Shown: positions 1-6,948, numbered from the stretch's first letter. The stretch: DNA of 11,291 bases from Clostridiales bacterium (GCA_012516225.1 JAAYWX010000133.1:1-11291); one strand, 5' to 3'. Numbers and translations: made by a program. The notes: generated by a model not told the origin, from the letters alone.

Positions 1-96
1 AGGGCGGCAGACAAGAAAAATTTTCTGCAAGAACTGCGGAGAGCGGCGGGTACGTTCAACCGCCGCTCTGTCGGGAAGGAGATTAATACCATATGA
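1..96 (+). CDS. trpC: Indole-3-glycerol phosphate synthase, C-terminal end (partial)
   Basis: Frame 1 is open from the first base of the window to a TGA at 94-96 and encodes 31 residues beginning RAADKKNFLQELRRAA. This resembles the C-terminal helix of clostridial TrpC, where an (L)MRA-DK-x-LxELR pattern closes the protein. TrpC converts carboxyphenylamino-deoxyribulose phosphate to indole-3-glycerol phosphate in the cytoplasm, the step between those of TrpF and TrpA. The stop overlaps the ATG of the next gene as ATGA, and the Shine-Dalgarno of that gene (AAGGAG, 76-81) lies inside this reading frame, as in a coupled operon. The last 14 or so residues go past the usual end of the family and may be a non-conserved tail. 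Identity rests on a short tail plus operon position, so it is probable rather than certain; the active site is outside the window. Confidence 0.72.
   Translation, partial: RAADKKNFLQELRRAAGTFNRRSVGKEINTI
40..69 (+). other. 10-bp perfect inverted repeat at the trpC/trpFB junction
   Basis: AGAGCGGCGG (40-49) is followed by a 10-base loop and then its exact complement CCGCCGCTCT (60-69). The GC-rich stem ends 6 bases before the AAGGAG ribosome binding site of the next gene. No T-run follows, so it does not look like a terminator. As RNA it could protect the upstream message, slow ribosomes, or tune initiation at the ATGA junction. It also lies inside the trpC reading frame, so it may reflect coding alone. 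Confidence 0.55.
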
Positions 97-1898
97 CAAA
101 AATAAAAATATGCGGCTTGACCCGCATAGAAGATATATATGCGGCAAACCTCTATAAGCCGGACTATATAGGTTTCGTATTTGCGGAAGGAAGCTCAAGG
201 CAAATAACAAAGGAGAAGGCGGCAGAGCTTAAATCCGCTCTCGACCCTTCCATCAAAGCAGTAGGAGTTTTTGCAAACGCCCCCCTATCTCTGATTGCTG
301 AACTGTGCCGAGACAAAATAATAGATCTCATACAGCTTCACGGCGATGAAGATGAGGAATATATCTCTTTGCTGAAAAAAACTGTACCGAACCTCATCAT
401 ACGGGCGGTCCGAGTTCGTTCTTCAGAGCAGCTTATAGAGGCAGACGCTTTGCCCTGCGATGCCCTTCTTCTTGACACATATGACGCTTTCTTATACGGC
501 GGTACGGGAAAAACTTTTGACTATTCATTGATACCAAAATTAAATCACCCGTTTTTCATTGCGGGGGGGCTCAATGAGGAAAATATCGCCTATGCCGTTT
601 CTTCCTGCAGTCCGGCGGCAGTGGATGTCTCCGGAGGGGCGGAAACAAAGGGTGCAAAAGATCCTCAAAAAATGCGGGCTCTTATTGATCTGGTGCATGG
701 TCTTGATAAATCCACAGCAGCCGGACGATATGGGGCTTACGGAGGGCAGTATATACCGGAAACTTTGATGCACGCTGTTTTGGAGCTTGAAAAATCCTAC
801 TGCCTGTATAAAAAAGATCCGGACTTTCAAAACGAACTGAACGAACTTCTGTCAAAATACGCTGGAAGGCCCTCTCTTCTTTATTATGCAGAAAAAATGA
901 CCAAAGATCTGGGCGGAGCAAAAATCTACCTCAAACGCGAAGACTTGAATCACACCGGCTCCCATAAAATAAACAACGTTCTGGGGCAAGTGCTCCTTGC
1001 CAAAAAGATGGGTAAAACACGCATAATCGCTGAAACTGGTGCCGGTCAGCATGGAGTAGCCGCCGCAACTGCCGCCGCCCTGATGGGAATGGAATGTGAA
1101 ATTTTCATGGGGAAAGAGGATATGGAACGCCAAGCTCTTAACGTCTATCGTATGGAACTGCTCGGGGCAAAGGTCTGCCCTGTAAATAGCGGAACCATGA
1201 CTTTGAAAGACGCTGTCAGTGAAACATTGCGCGAATGGACACGTCGGGCAGATGATACTTTTTACGTTTTGGGTTCCGTCATGGGGCCGCATCCTTTCCC
1301 CGAAATAGTCAGGGATTTTCAAAGCGTCATCGGCCGGGAGATAAAAGAGCAGCTTTTCGCCGCGGAAAGGCGCCTTCCGGATGCAGTTATAGCCTGTGTT
1401 GGAGGCGGTTCAAACGCCATAGGCAGTTTTTACGAGTTTATAAATGATAAAAGCGTCCGCCTTATAGGCTGCGAGGCCGGAGGACGCGGTGCAGATACAC
1501 CGTGGAACGCCGCAACCGTAACTACCGGCAAGCCCGGAGTATTCCATGGTATGAAATCACTTTTCTGTCAGGACGAATACGGGCAGATAGCACCGGTATA
1601 TTCAATATCTGCAGGTCTGGACTATCCTGGAATCGGTCCGGAACACGCTTATTTAAACGAGCTCGGGCGGGCGCAGTATGTTCCCGTCACTGACGATGAG
1701 GCTGTGGACGCCTTTGAATATCTCTCGCGTACAGAAGGCATTATCCCGGCCATTGAATCTGCTCATGCAGTCGCTTATGCCTGCAAGCTTGCCCCTGCCA
1801 TGGATAAGGACTCGATAATCGTTGTAACAATTTCCGGCCGCGGAGACAAGGACGTTGCCGCAATTGCAAGGTACAGAGGGAGGGATTTGCATGACTGA
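93..1898 (+). CDS. trpFB: Fused phosphoribosylanthranilate isomerase / tryptophan synthase beta chain (TrpF-TrpB)
   Basis: One 601-residue protein carries two tryptophan enzymes. Residues 1 to about 203 are a TrpF barrel: KICG with catalytic Cys7, the LLLD motif with general acid Asp128, GGTGKTFD (136-143), AGGL (157-160) and DVSGGAE near 178-184. Residues about 211-601 are a complete TrpB: GRYGAYGGQYIPET opens the domain, Lys292 in HTGSHKINN is the PLP lysine, Glu314 in AETGAGQHG is the catalytic acid, GGGSNA (437-442) binds the PLP phosphate and SGRGDKD starts at 581. TrpF isomerises phosphoribosylanthranilate; TrpB condenses indole with serine. The linker is only about 8 residues (203-210) and contains no Met, so TrpB has no evident separate start. 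AAGGAG at 76-81, 11 bases ahead of the ATG, supports the start. The stop overlaps trpA by 8 bases. All expected catalytic residues are present in both halves. Confidence 0.96.
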   Translation: MTKIKICGLTRIEDIYAANLYKPDYIGFVFAEGSSRQITKEKAAELKSALDPSIKAVGVFANAPLSLIAELCRDKIIDLIQLHGDEDEEYISLLKKTVPNLIIRAVRVRSSEQLIEADALPCDALLLDTYDAFLYGGTGKTFDYSLIPKLNHPFFIAGGLNEENIAYAVSSCSPAAVDVSGGAETKGAKDPQKMRALIDLVHGLDKSTAAGRYGAYGGQYIPETLMHAVLELEKSYCLYKKDPDFQNELNELLSKYAGRPSLLYYAEKMTKDLGGAKIYLKREDLNHTGSHKINNVLGQVLLAKKMGKTRIIAETGAGQHGVAAATAAALMGMECEIFMGKEDMERQALNVYRMELLGAKVCPVNSGTMTLKDAVSETLREWTRRADDTFYVLGSVMGPHPFPEIVRDFQSVIGREIKEQLFAAERRLPDAVIACVGGGSNAIGSFYEFINDKSVRLIGCEAGGRGADTPWNAATVTTGKPGVFHGMKSLFCQDEYGQIAPVYSISAGLDYPGIGPEHAYLNELGRAQYVPVTDDEAVDAFEYLSRTEGIIPAIESAHAVAYACKLAPAMDKDSIIVVTISGRGDKDVAAIARYRGRDLHD

Positions 1899-2682
1899 AA
1901 TCGCAAAAGCCTTTGAGCATAGAAAGGCCTTTATATCTTTTATTGTGGGAGGCGATCCCTCGCTTGAAGTTACGGAAAAGCTTCTGCCTGCCATGGCTCA
2001 GGCAGGAGCGGATCTCATAGAAATAGGACTGCCGTTTTCTGATCCCGTAGCGGAGGGTACGGTAATACAGGCTGGCAGCGAACGCGCTCTGCAAGCCGGC
2101 TGCACCGCCGATAAACTGTTCGATACCCTTGAAAGAACCGTACCGCAGCTTCATGTACCGGTTGTTCTCCTTACCTATCTCAACCCGGTGCTGACTTACG
2201 GAAAAGACAAATTCATGTCACGCTGCAAAAATTGCGGCATATCAGGACTTATAGTCCCTGACATGCCCTTCGAAGAAAAAAGCGAGTTGAAATCCGAATG
2301 TGCCCGTTACGGTATAGAGATCATATCCATGATAGCCCCCACTTCACAGGAACGCATATCAATGATAGCAAAAGATGCGCAAGGTTTCATATACTGTGTA
2401 TCGTCAATGGGTGTTACCGGGGTCAGGGATAAAATTACTTCCGACATAGGCTGTATGGTAAACGCAGCAAAGTCCGACGCCAAAATTCCGGTTGCTGTCG
2501 GTTTTGGCATATCCTCGCCTGAGCAGGCAGCGGAAATATCATCCATTGCGGACGGAGTAATCGTCGGATCTGCAATTGTGCAGATAGTCGGACAATATGG
2601 ACAAAACTGCATAGATCCTGTCTGCGAGTATATACGGCAAATGAAGGCTGCCGTTTCAAAAAGCAGCCTAAAACCGCTGTAA
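1891..2682 (+). CDS. trpA: Tryptophan synthase alpha chain
   Basis: This 263-residue protein has the usual TrpA length. It cleaves indole-3-glycerol phosphate to indole and glyceraldehyde-3-phosphate, passing indole to TrpB, here the C-terminal half of TrpFB. The start at 1891 (MTEIAKAF) is chosen because GGGAGG (1878-1883) sits 7 bases upstream and an N-terminal KAFISFIVGGDP follows, as is typical; an in-frame start at 1855 would add 12 atypical residues. The active-site segment EIGLPFSDPVAEG gives Glu44, equivalent to Salmonella Glu49. The position of Salmonella Asp60 is Glu55 here, a conservative change I believe occurs in other anaerobe TrpAs. VSSMGVTG (loop 6 region) and GFGISSPEQ (phosphate-binding region) are present. 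The gene overlaps trpFB by 8 bases and is the last gene of the operon. Confidence 0.95.
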   Translation: MTEIAKAFEHRKAFISFIVGGDPSLEVTEKLLPAMAQAGADLIEIGLPFSDPVAEGTVIQAGSERALQAGCTADKLFDTLERTVPQLHVPVVLLTYLNPVLTYGKDKFMSRCKNCGISGLIVPDMPFEEKSELKSECARYGIEIISMIAPTSQERISMIAKDAQGFIYCVSSMGVTGVRDKITSDIGCMVNAAKSDAKIPVAVGFGISSPEQAAEISSIADGVIVGSAIVQIVGQYGQNCIDPVCEYIRQMKAAVSKSSLKPL

Positions 2683-2724
2683 AATAAGCCTAATATTAAA
2701 ATGAGACTCCCGCATTTTTAACAG

Positions 2725-2778
2725 TAAAAGCACTCTGTCAGCGGCGCGCTTATCTTCGCCGCTTACAGGGTGCTTTTA
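2725..2778. terminator. Bidirectional intrinsic terminator between trpA and amrS
   Basis: A 22-base arm at 2725-2746 (TAAAAGCACTCTGT...) pairs with 2757-2778 (...ACAGGGTGCTTTTA) across a 10-base loop, with one G-T wobble and one mismatch. The GC-rich core is flanked by an A-run on one side and a T-run on the other, so both transcripts see a hairpin followed by U residues. It lies 42 bases after the trpA stop and 3 bases beyond the amrS stop codon, as expected for a shared terminator of convergent genes. Confidence 0.9.
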
Positions 2779-2781
2779 AAA

Positions 2782-3600
2782 TCAGCAGTTTCCCGTATAG
2801 ACGTATTTTAAATACTTTGACGCCTTGTCGCGCAGGCGGTAGATTGTTTCGATCGGAGTGGCTTCTTTTTCAAGCATTTTATAGCGCGGGAAAAAACGGC
2901 TGATATGCAGCGGCATATCGGTATTAACCGAGGCAAGCCACTTTGACTCTTCCTCCATTTCGTCGTCACTGTCATTTTCTCCGGGTATAATAAGCGTTGT
3001 AACCTCCACATGGCAGTTCTCTGCGGAAATTTCTATTGTCTGTTTCACCGTTTGCAAATCTCCGTTAAGCATTTTGTAAAAGCGTTCTGAGAAAGCTTTT
3101 AGGTCAATGTTCATTGCGTCAATATAAGGAAGAAGCTCTCTAAGCGGCCCGGCGCATATCATTCCATTTGTAACAAGCACCGTTTTCAAGCCTCTTTGTT
3201 TGGCAATAATTGCGCAGTCTTTTACATATTCGTACCCCACAATCGGCTCGTTGTAGGTAAACGCAAGCCCTATATTTCCCTCTGCTCTAAGTTCTTCCGC
3301 CCTTCTAACAAGGACTTCCGGCGGAACATATACGTTATCCTCACCGTTTTCCGCCATTGAAATGCGAAAGTTCTGGCAGAATCTGCAGTTTAAATTGCAC
3401 CCGTAACTGCCGGCCGAAAGGATCATGCTTCCCGGGTAAAACCTTGCCAGCGGTTTTTTCTCTATCGGATCAAGCGCCAGAGATGTCAGCTTTCCGTAAT
3501 TTACACAGCTTATTCTCCCTCCGATGTTGCTTCTTGCTCGGCAAAGCCCCGTCTGCCCTTCTTTCAGGTCGCAGCAATGCGGACATATCCCACATTTCAC
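2782..3600 (-). CDS. amrS: AmmeMemoRadiSam system radical SAM enzyme
   Basis: The 272-residue protein carries the radical SAM motif CNLNCRFC (Cys68, Cys72, Cys75), which should hold a 4Fe-4S cluster that cleaves S-adenosylmethionine. AFTYNEP (113-119), VTNGM (143-147) and NIDLKAF (164-170) match the pyruvate-formate-lyase-activase-like branch. The N-terminus has an extra cysteine set, MKCGICPHCCDLKEGQTGLC, typical of the family that travels with AMMECR1 and Memo-type proteins. The start is GTG; its first base overlaps the upstream stop as GTGA, and GTGAGG lies 5 bases ahead. It is the second gene of a two-gene operon with the LigB-AMMECR1 fusion. The substrate is not known to me; a role in activating or modifying a product of the partner is inference. 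The family call is firm from motifs and context. Confidence 0.93.
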   Translation of the reverse strand: MKCGICPHCCDLKEGQTGLCRARSNIGGRISCVNYGKLTSLALDPIEKKPLARFYPGSMILSAGSYGCNLNCRFCQNFRISMAENGEDNVYVPPEVLVRRAEELRAEGNIGLAFTYNEPIVGYEYVKDCAIIAKQRGLKTVLVTNGMICAGPLRELLPYIDAMNIDLKAFSERFYKMLNGDLQTVKQTIEISAENCHVEVTTLIIPGENDSDDEMEEESKWLASVNTDMPLHISRFFPRYKMLEKEATPIETIYRLRDKASKYLKYVYTGNC

Positions 3601-4982
3601 TTATGCCTCACCACCTCAAAACGCCGCAGAACGACTTTTTCGTCAGGCGAAATTCCCGCCTTTTTCTTTGCTATGCTTATCTGTTCCTCGACTGTATCCA
3701 CCCCCTCAAGATTAGGCAGCAAAAGCCCTCTCTTTCTTCCGCTCTCAACAATAACCCCATAGCGTTTAACATCAAGCTGTTCCGGCGATGATATAAGCTC
3801 CGTATCCCCAAGAACATCGACACTGTAGGAAAGCTCGGGCAGTTCATGCTCCGAAACCGGTTCAAACCGCGGGTCACAGACCGCTGAGGACACCGCGTTT
3901 TGCATAATTTCTTCCGCAACGCTTCCGGTTACTGGAGAAATCGTACCTATGCACCCTCGGAGCTGTCCATGCTTTTTCAATGATACGAAAGTACCCGCGC
4001 GCCTGCTTTTCATCTCTTCCGTCAGCCATTCCGGAAGATCTGCCCTCCTCCCCGTCTTTATATACGTTTCAACACTAAGCCGTGCCAGACGCACATATTC
4101 GTCCTCATTCTCCCTAAGAGATTCAATACGCTTTCTTTCACATTTCTCAAACTGTACACCGAAATTTCTGCTCTCATCGTTTCCCTTTGTTTCGAACACC
4201 GCGCCGCAGTAACCTACTCCGAACGGCCCCTCATACGATAGCAGTTCATGCGTAACCGCCTTTTTGTCAAGTGCTCCAGCCATAATCTGGAACGATCTAA
4301 GTCCGCATTCGCCTGCTGCGTCTGCAAATTCCGGAGAAAATTCAAGCAGTTTCATAAAGTCCCCTGCCTCCAGCGCCTTTATAATCTGCCCGTCAAATTC
4401 AGGTCCCTCCGGTGCAAAGCCATAGGGTCCGTCCTGCCTCAGCCTATGCGAAAGGTCACCGCTTGCTATTATAACCGTCCGCCGTCCTAATTCGTCTGCC
4501 GTCCTTGCAATACACTGTCCTAACCTATAGTGCACAAGCGGTGAAAGCCCTGACAGCCCTATTCGCACCAGTTTGTAGTCCGTATATACCTTATTGAGGA
4601 AATATAACGGCACCATAGTCCCATGGTCAAGCAGCTTTGAACGTTCCCCAAGCGTTCCCGCAGGCACCTTCTCCGTTTCTGCAAGTTGTGTCAATTTCTC
4701 TACGAACTCTGCATCATACTCGGCAGTTATTTTTACTTCCGGCGTATGGAAAACTCCCATATTTCCTTCTGCCCGCTTTCCCGGGGAGATGTGAAAATAG
4801 TCGGCGTACATATGAGCATGCGGACTTATCAAAACGACGGTATCAGGCTTTATTGCGGCCACCCTGCGCATTGCCTCGTAATAGGCCTCTGCCGTCCTTA
4901 TAATTTTCCTTTCTTCCCCGTGCCCTACTTCAGGAAGGATTATCGGAGGATGAGGTACTGCAAACGCAGCAAGAACAGACAT
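3597..4982 (-). CDS. amrA: Fused LigB/Memo-like domain and AMMECR1 domain protein (AmmeMemoRadiSam protein A type)
   Basis: This 461-residue protein has two domains. Residues 1 to about 265 look like a class III extradiol dioxygenase (LigB/Memo superfamily): VPHPP (His11), LISPHAHM (His55 and His57), DHGTMVP (His120) and SGDLSH (His179) are the likely metal and active-site positions. Residues about 285-461 are an AMMECR1 domain, with LRGCIGTISP starting at 341, AVCDPRFEPVS near 367-377 and RGLLLPNLEGVDT near 418-430. ATG at 4982 is preceded 8 bases upstream by AAGGAG. The stop overlaps the GTG of amrS, so the two products are probably made in a fixed ratio. In many genomes Memo and AMMECR1 are separate proteins; here the dioxygenase-like part is fused. 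The reaction is unknown to me. The N-terminal half looks closer to LigB than to eukaryotic Memo, a judgement from motifs only. Confidence 0.9.
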   Translation of the reverse strand: MSVLAAFAVPHPPIILPEVGHGEERKIIRTAEAYYEAMRRVAAIKPDTVVLISPHAHMYADYFHISPGKRAEGNMGVFHTPEVKITAEYDAEFVEKLTQLAETEKVPAGTLGERSKLLDHGTMVPLYFLNKVYTDYKLVRIGLSGLSPLVHYRLGQCIARTADELGRRTVIIASGDLSHRLRQDGPYGFAPEGPEFDGQIIKALEAGDFMKLLEFSPEFADAAGECGLRSFQIMAGALDKKAVTHELLSYEGPFGVGYCGAVFETKGNDESRNFGVQFEKCERKRIESLRENEDEYVRLARLSVETYIKTGRRADLPEWLTEEMKSRRAGTFVSLKKHGQLRGCIGTISPVTGSVAEEIMQNAVSSAVCDPRFEPVSEHELPELSYSVDVLGDTELISSPEQLDVKRYGVIVESGRKRGLLLPNLEGVDTVEEQISIAKKKAGISPDEKVVLRRFEVVRHK

Positions 4983-5155
4983 ATTATCAGCTCCTTTTTA
5001 TTTATCTTTTCCGTTGCATATGTATAATTTGCTTCAGCCTCAGCCGATTATTCCCTGTCCGCCTTGATCGCCGCTTGTGTGCAAAGTGCCATTCTCGGCG
5101 GTAGGTCATGCTTTAACGGTACGTTTTTTGATGTTATTCCGCAGTATCAGCTTAT
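4983..5155. other. Intergenic region upstream of the amr operon
   Basis: This stretch contains the amrA ribosome binding site (CTCCTT at 4991-4996 on the plus strand, AAGGAG on the coding strand) and must hold the amr promoter if the preceding terminator works. A minus-strand TATACA (5021-5026) could be a -10 element, but no -35 element lies 16-18 bases before it. I see no reading frame, repeat or riboswitch that I can support here. Confidence 0.4.
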
Positions 5156-5197
5156 AAAAAGGGCGGAGAACGGAAAATATCCCTTCTTCGCCCCTTT
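5156..5197 (-). terminator. Intrinsic terminator of the SLH-protease gene
   Basis: On the minus strand AAAGGGGCGAAGAAGGG is followed by a 7-base loop and a largely complementary CCGTTCTCCGCCC arm that runs into TTTTT (plus-strand A-run 5156-5160). The 17-bp stem has one G-U pair and two mismatches. It begins 9 bases after the protease stop codon and separates that gene from the amr operon. Confidence 0.83.
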
Positions 5198-5205
5198 AGG
5201 CTCTA

Positions 5206-6822
5206 TTAGCTTATAACCTGTACAAATACGCACTTTGTCCCGCTGACCACAGCGGTTCCTACGATAACAACGAACCCGCCGTTATCGGTCTGCAGTTCAA
5301 ATTCCCAATAATAATTTAATCCCGCCGAAAATTCTGTTATATACTTAAGCCCCCACTCCGTAAGGACTTTAAGGTACGTCGGGTATGCAGTAGTATCTCC
5401 CGCCCAAGCTCCTACGGCGCTTAACGAACTCATCGTATAGTAATATGTTGTTCCGGACGCTGAATCGTTCTTGTTAAACAATTTTACGCCATAGTATGCG
5501 CCGAAATCGGGGATATCGGGATACTCGGAATAAGCCTTTATTACGGATCCCGGGTTTTCAGTTATTGAGAGCAGAGTTTTGACGCTTTCCTTGGAGAAAT
5601 TTTTGATGCAGTCGACAGGCAGAGCCAAATTAAGGCTGACCATATCAAAAGAGCCCGTTGTAATTCCTATGACTTCCCCCTGCGCGTTTATAAGCGCTCC
5701 TCCGCTGCTGCCCTTGTTCAATGCGGCACTTGTCTGAATAAAAGTTTTCCCGTTTACTGTCCTTTTTGGGTTCGACACTATGCCCTGAGTTATAGTGTTC
5801 TGCAGTCCGAGCGGACTTCCTATAGCGTAAACCGTTGCCCCGGTTTTCACACTTTCCAGCCCACATGTTTTAAGGTAATTAAAATCTTTCCCGTCAACTT
5901 TTATGACAGCCCAGTCTTTATCTTTATCATAATCATAGACACCGAGAACATCATATACCGAGCCTGTATCCGGAAGCGTTATTTTCGCAGAATACGCTTC
6001 CGAGATCACATGAAAATTGGTAACCGCAGTACCATCGCTCCCGATAAAAAAGCCGCTTCCGAAATTTTTCTTGTTGCCTTTTGAATCATATGTTTCCAGA
6101 TAAAACACAGCAGGGGCACATTTTGCATATACCTGCTCGGCGGTCAGATCCGTTTCTTTTTGGAACGACTCTATCACTCCGGCATCGTAATATGTATCGA
6201 ACTGCTGTTTTGTGAAAGCACCAGCGTCTATAAGTCTGTCCGCCAGAGTATGCTTTGAATTTTTAAGTTCTGCAGATAAAGCGGAATATGAAATCAGTAC
6301 GGCATCGGCACGGGTAAAGTCCGCAATACTCACCATGTCAGGCAGTATGTTTATTTTTCTTGCCAAAGGAAAAGGATTATCCCATGTGAAATCCGCACCG
6401 TTAGTATCGGAGTATCCGAGCGCCCTCAGCATAAACGTAAGGTATGTGCAGGCTCCTGCACTTCCGGTGCCGAATTTTGTTTCGGACACTCCGTTCGCCA
6501 GCCCGTTTTTATAAGCATATCCGACATATTTGTCTGCCCATGGGGCAACGTCGGAAAAAGGGTGCTTAAAATCGCTGTTTTGCACCTCATTTTCTTTGCC
6601 TAAAAGTCTTATAAGCATAACCAGCGCTTCCGTTTTGGTAGGTGCCCTGTCCAAATCAAAGTCGGTATCGGAAACACCTTTGAACAATCCAAGGCATTTC
6701 AGGTTTGCCGCAAGGTCTTCTTCCAGATAAGACGTTCTTGCCGCGGAAGCGGCATATGCTGAAGGCGTTACCGCCGTAAAACACAGTATGAGCGCCAAAA
6801 CAAGCGCCGATAATCTTTTCAT
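5206..6822 (-). CDS. Exported S1C trypsin-like serine protease with SLH-like repeats
   Basis: From ATG 6822 the product is 538 residues. MKRLSALVLALILCF...AYA is a signal peptide with probable cleavage after residue 24. Residues about 35-200 form three degenerate S-layer-homology repeats; the clearest is FSDVAPWADKYVGYAYKNG (89-107). They would hold the protein to the cell-wall polymer. Residues about 230-410 are an HtrA/DegP-like protease core: His271 in TNFHV, Asp303 in DWAVIKV and Ser373 in KGSSGGAL form the catalytic triad. No PDZ domain follows; instead there are about 120 residues rich in Tyr and Gly that I do not recognise. An in-frame ATG at 6897 is rejected because it would start inside the promoter -35 box; 6822 has GTGAGG about 8 bases upstream and starts the signal peptide. 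Likely a cell-surface quality-control or processing protease; its substrate is unknown. Confidence 0.9.
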   Translation of the reverse strand: MKRLSALVLALILCFTAVTPSAYAASAARTSYLEEDLAANLKCLGLFKGVSDTDFDLDRAPTKTEALVMLIRLLGKENEVQNSDFKHPFSDVAPWADKYVGYAYKNGLANGVSETKFGTGSAGACTYLTFMLRALGYSDTNGADFTWDNPFPLARKINILPDMVSIADFTRADAVLISYSALSAELKNSKHTLADRLIDAGAFTKQQFDTYYDAGVIESFQKETDLTAEQVYAKCAPAVFYLETYDSKGNKKNFGSGFFIGSDGTAVTNFHVISEAYSAKITLPDTGSVYDVLGVYDYDKDKDWAVIKVDGKDFNYLKTCGLESVKTGATVYAIGSPLGLQNTITQGIVSNPKRTVNGKTFIQTSAALNKGSSGGALINAQGEVIGITTGSFDMVSLNLALPVDCIKNFSKESVKTLLSITENPGSVIKAYSEYPDIPDFGAYYGVKLFNKNDSASGTTYYYTMSSLSAVGAWAGDTTAYPTYLKVLTEWGLKYITEFSAGLNYYWEFELQTDNGGFVVIVGTAVVSGTKCVFVQVIS

Positions 6823-6836
6823 TTTTAATCCCTCAC

Positions 6837-6864
6837 CTGCCGGTAATCCGTTATTAAACGGCAG
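6837..6864. promoter_or_regulatory. Imperfect palindrome in the protease leader, possible operator or RNA hairpin
   Basis: CTGCCG (6837-6842) and CGGCAG (6859-6864) are inverted repeats 16 bases apart, enclosing a second inverted repeat CCGTT-ATTA-AACGG (6847-6860) that shares bases with one outer arm. The element begins about where transcription from the adjacent promoter should start and ends just before the ribosome binding site. It could be an operator, or two mutually exclusive leader hairpins. Only the symmetry is seen; function is inference. Confidence 0.35.
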
Positions 6865-6868
6865 ATGT

Positions 6869-6897
6869 ATTATATGCTTTTTGTCTTTCATTGTCAA
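6869..6897 (-). promoter_or_regulatory. Consensus sigma-A promoter of the SLH-protease gene
   Basis: On the minus strand TTGACA (6892-6897) is followed by exactly 17 bases and then TATAAT (6869-6874), a perfect match to the housekeeping consensus in both boxes and spacing. Initiation would fall near 6862, leaving a leader of about 40 bases before the ATG at 6822. A perfect consensus predicts strong transcription in growing cells unless a regulator limits it. Confidence 0.9.
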
Positions 6898-6914
6898 ACA
6901 CGAAGGAATATTTC

Positions 6915-6948
6915 AAAAGCGCCGCCTAAAGCTTAGCGCGGCGCTTTT
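6915..6948 (-). terminator. Intrinsic terminator of the germinant-receptor operon
   Basis: AAAAGCGCCGC (6915-6925) and GCGGCGCTTTT (6938-6948) form a perfect 11-bp stem around a 12-base loop that has its own CTAA/TTAG pairing. Read on the minus strand the stem ends in TTTT and then an AT-rich stretch. The stop codon of the small D protein lies within the stem's first bases, so termination follows the last gene immediately. The symmetry may also stop plus-strand transcription. Confidence 0.82.

Noticed and set aside
563..569. Run of seven G residues in the TrpF part, possible frameshift or slippage site
   Set aside because: The frame through the run gives the expected IAGGL motif, and TrpF and TrpB motifs after it stay in the same frame, so neither a sequencing error nor programmed shifting is needed.
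852..1322. 156-codon minus-strand frame opposite the TrpB domain
   Set aside because: It is fully inside strongly conserved TrpB coding sequence and its translation resembles no family I know.
2782..2800. Possible truncation of AmrS at its C-terminus (ends YVYTGNC)
   Set aside because: Some family members continue into a Cys-rich tail, but others appear to end at this point, and the terminator follows directly, so I treat the end as natural.
5021..5026. Minus-strand TATACA as -10 box of an amr operon promoter
   Set aside because: No sequence resembling TTGACA lies 16-18 bases upstream, and AT-rich hexamers of this kind are expected by chance in the region.
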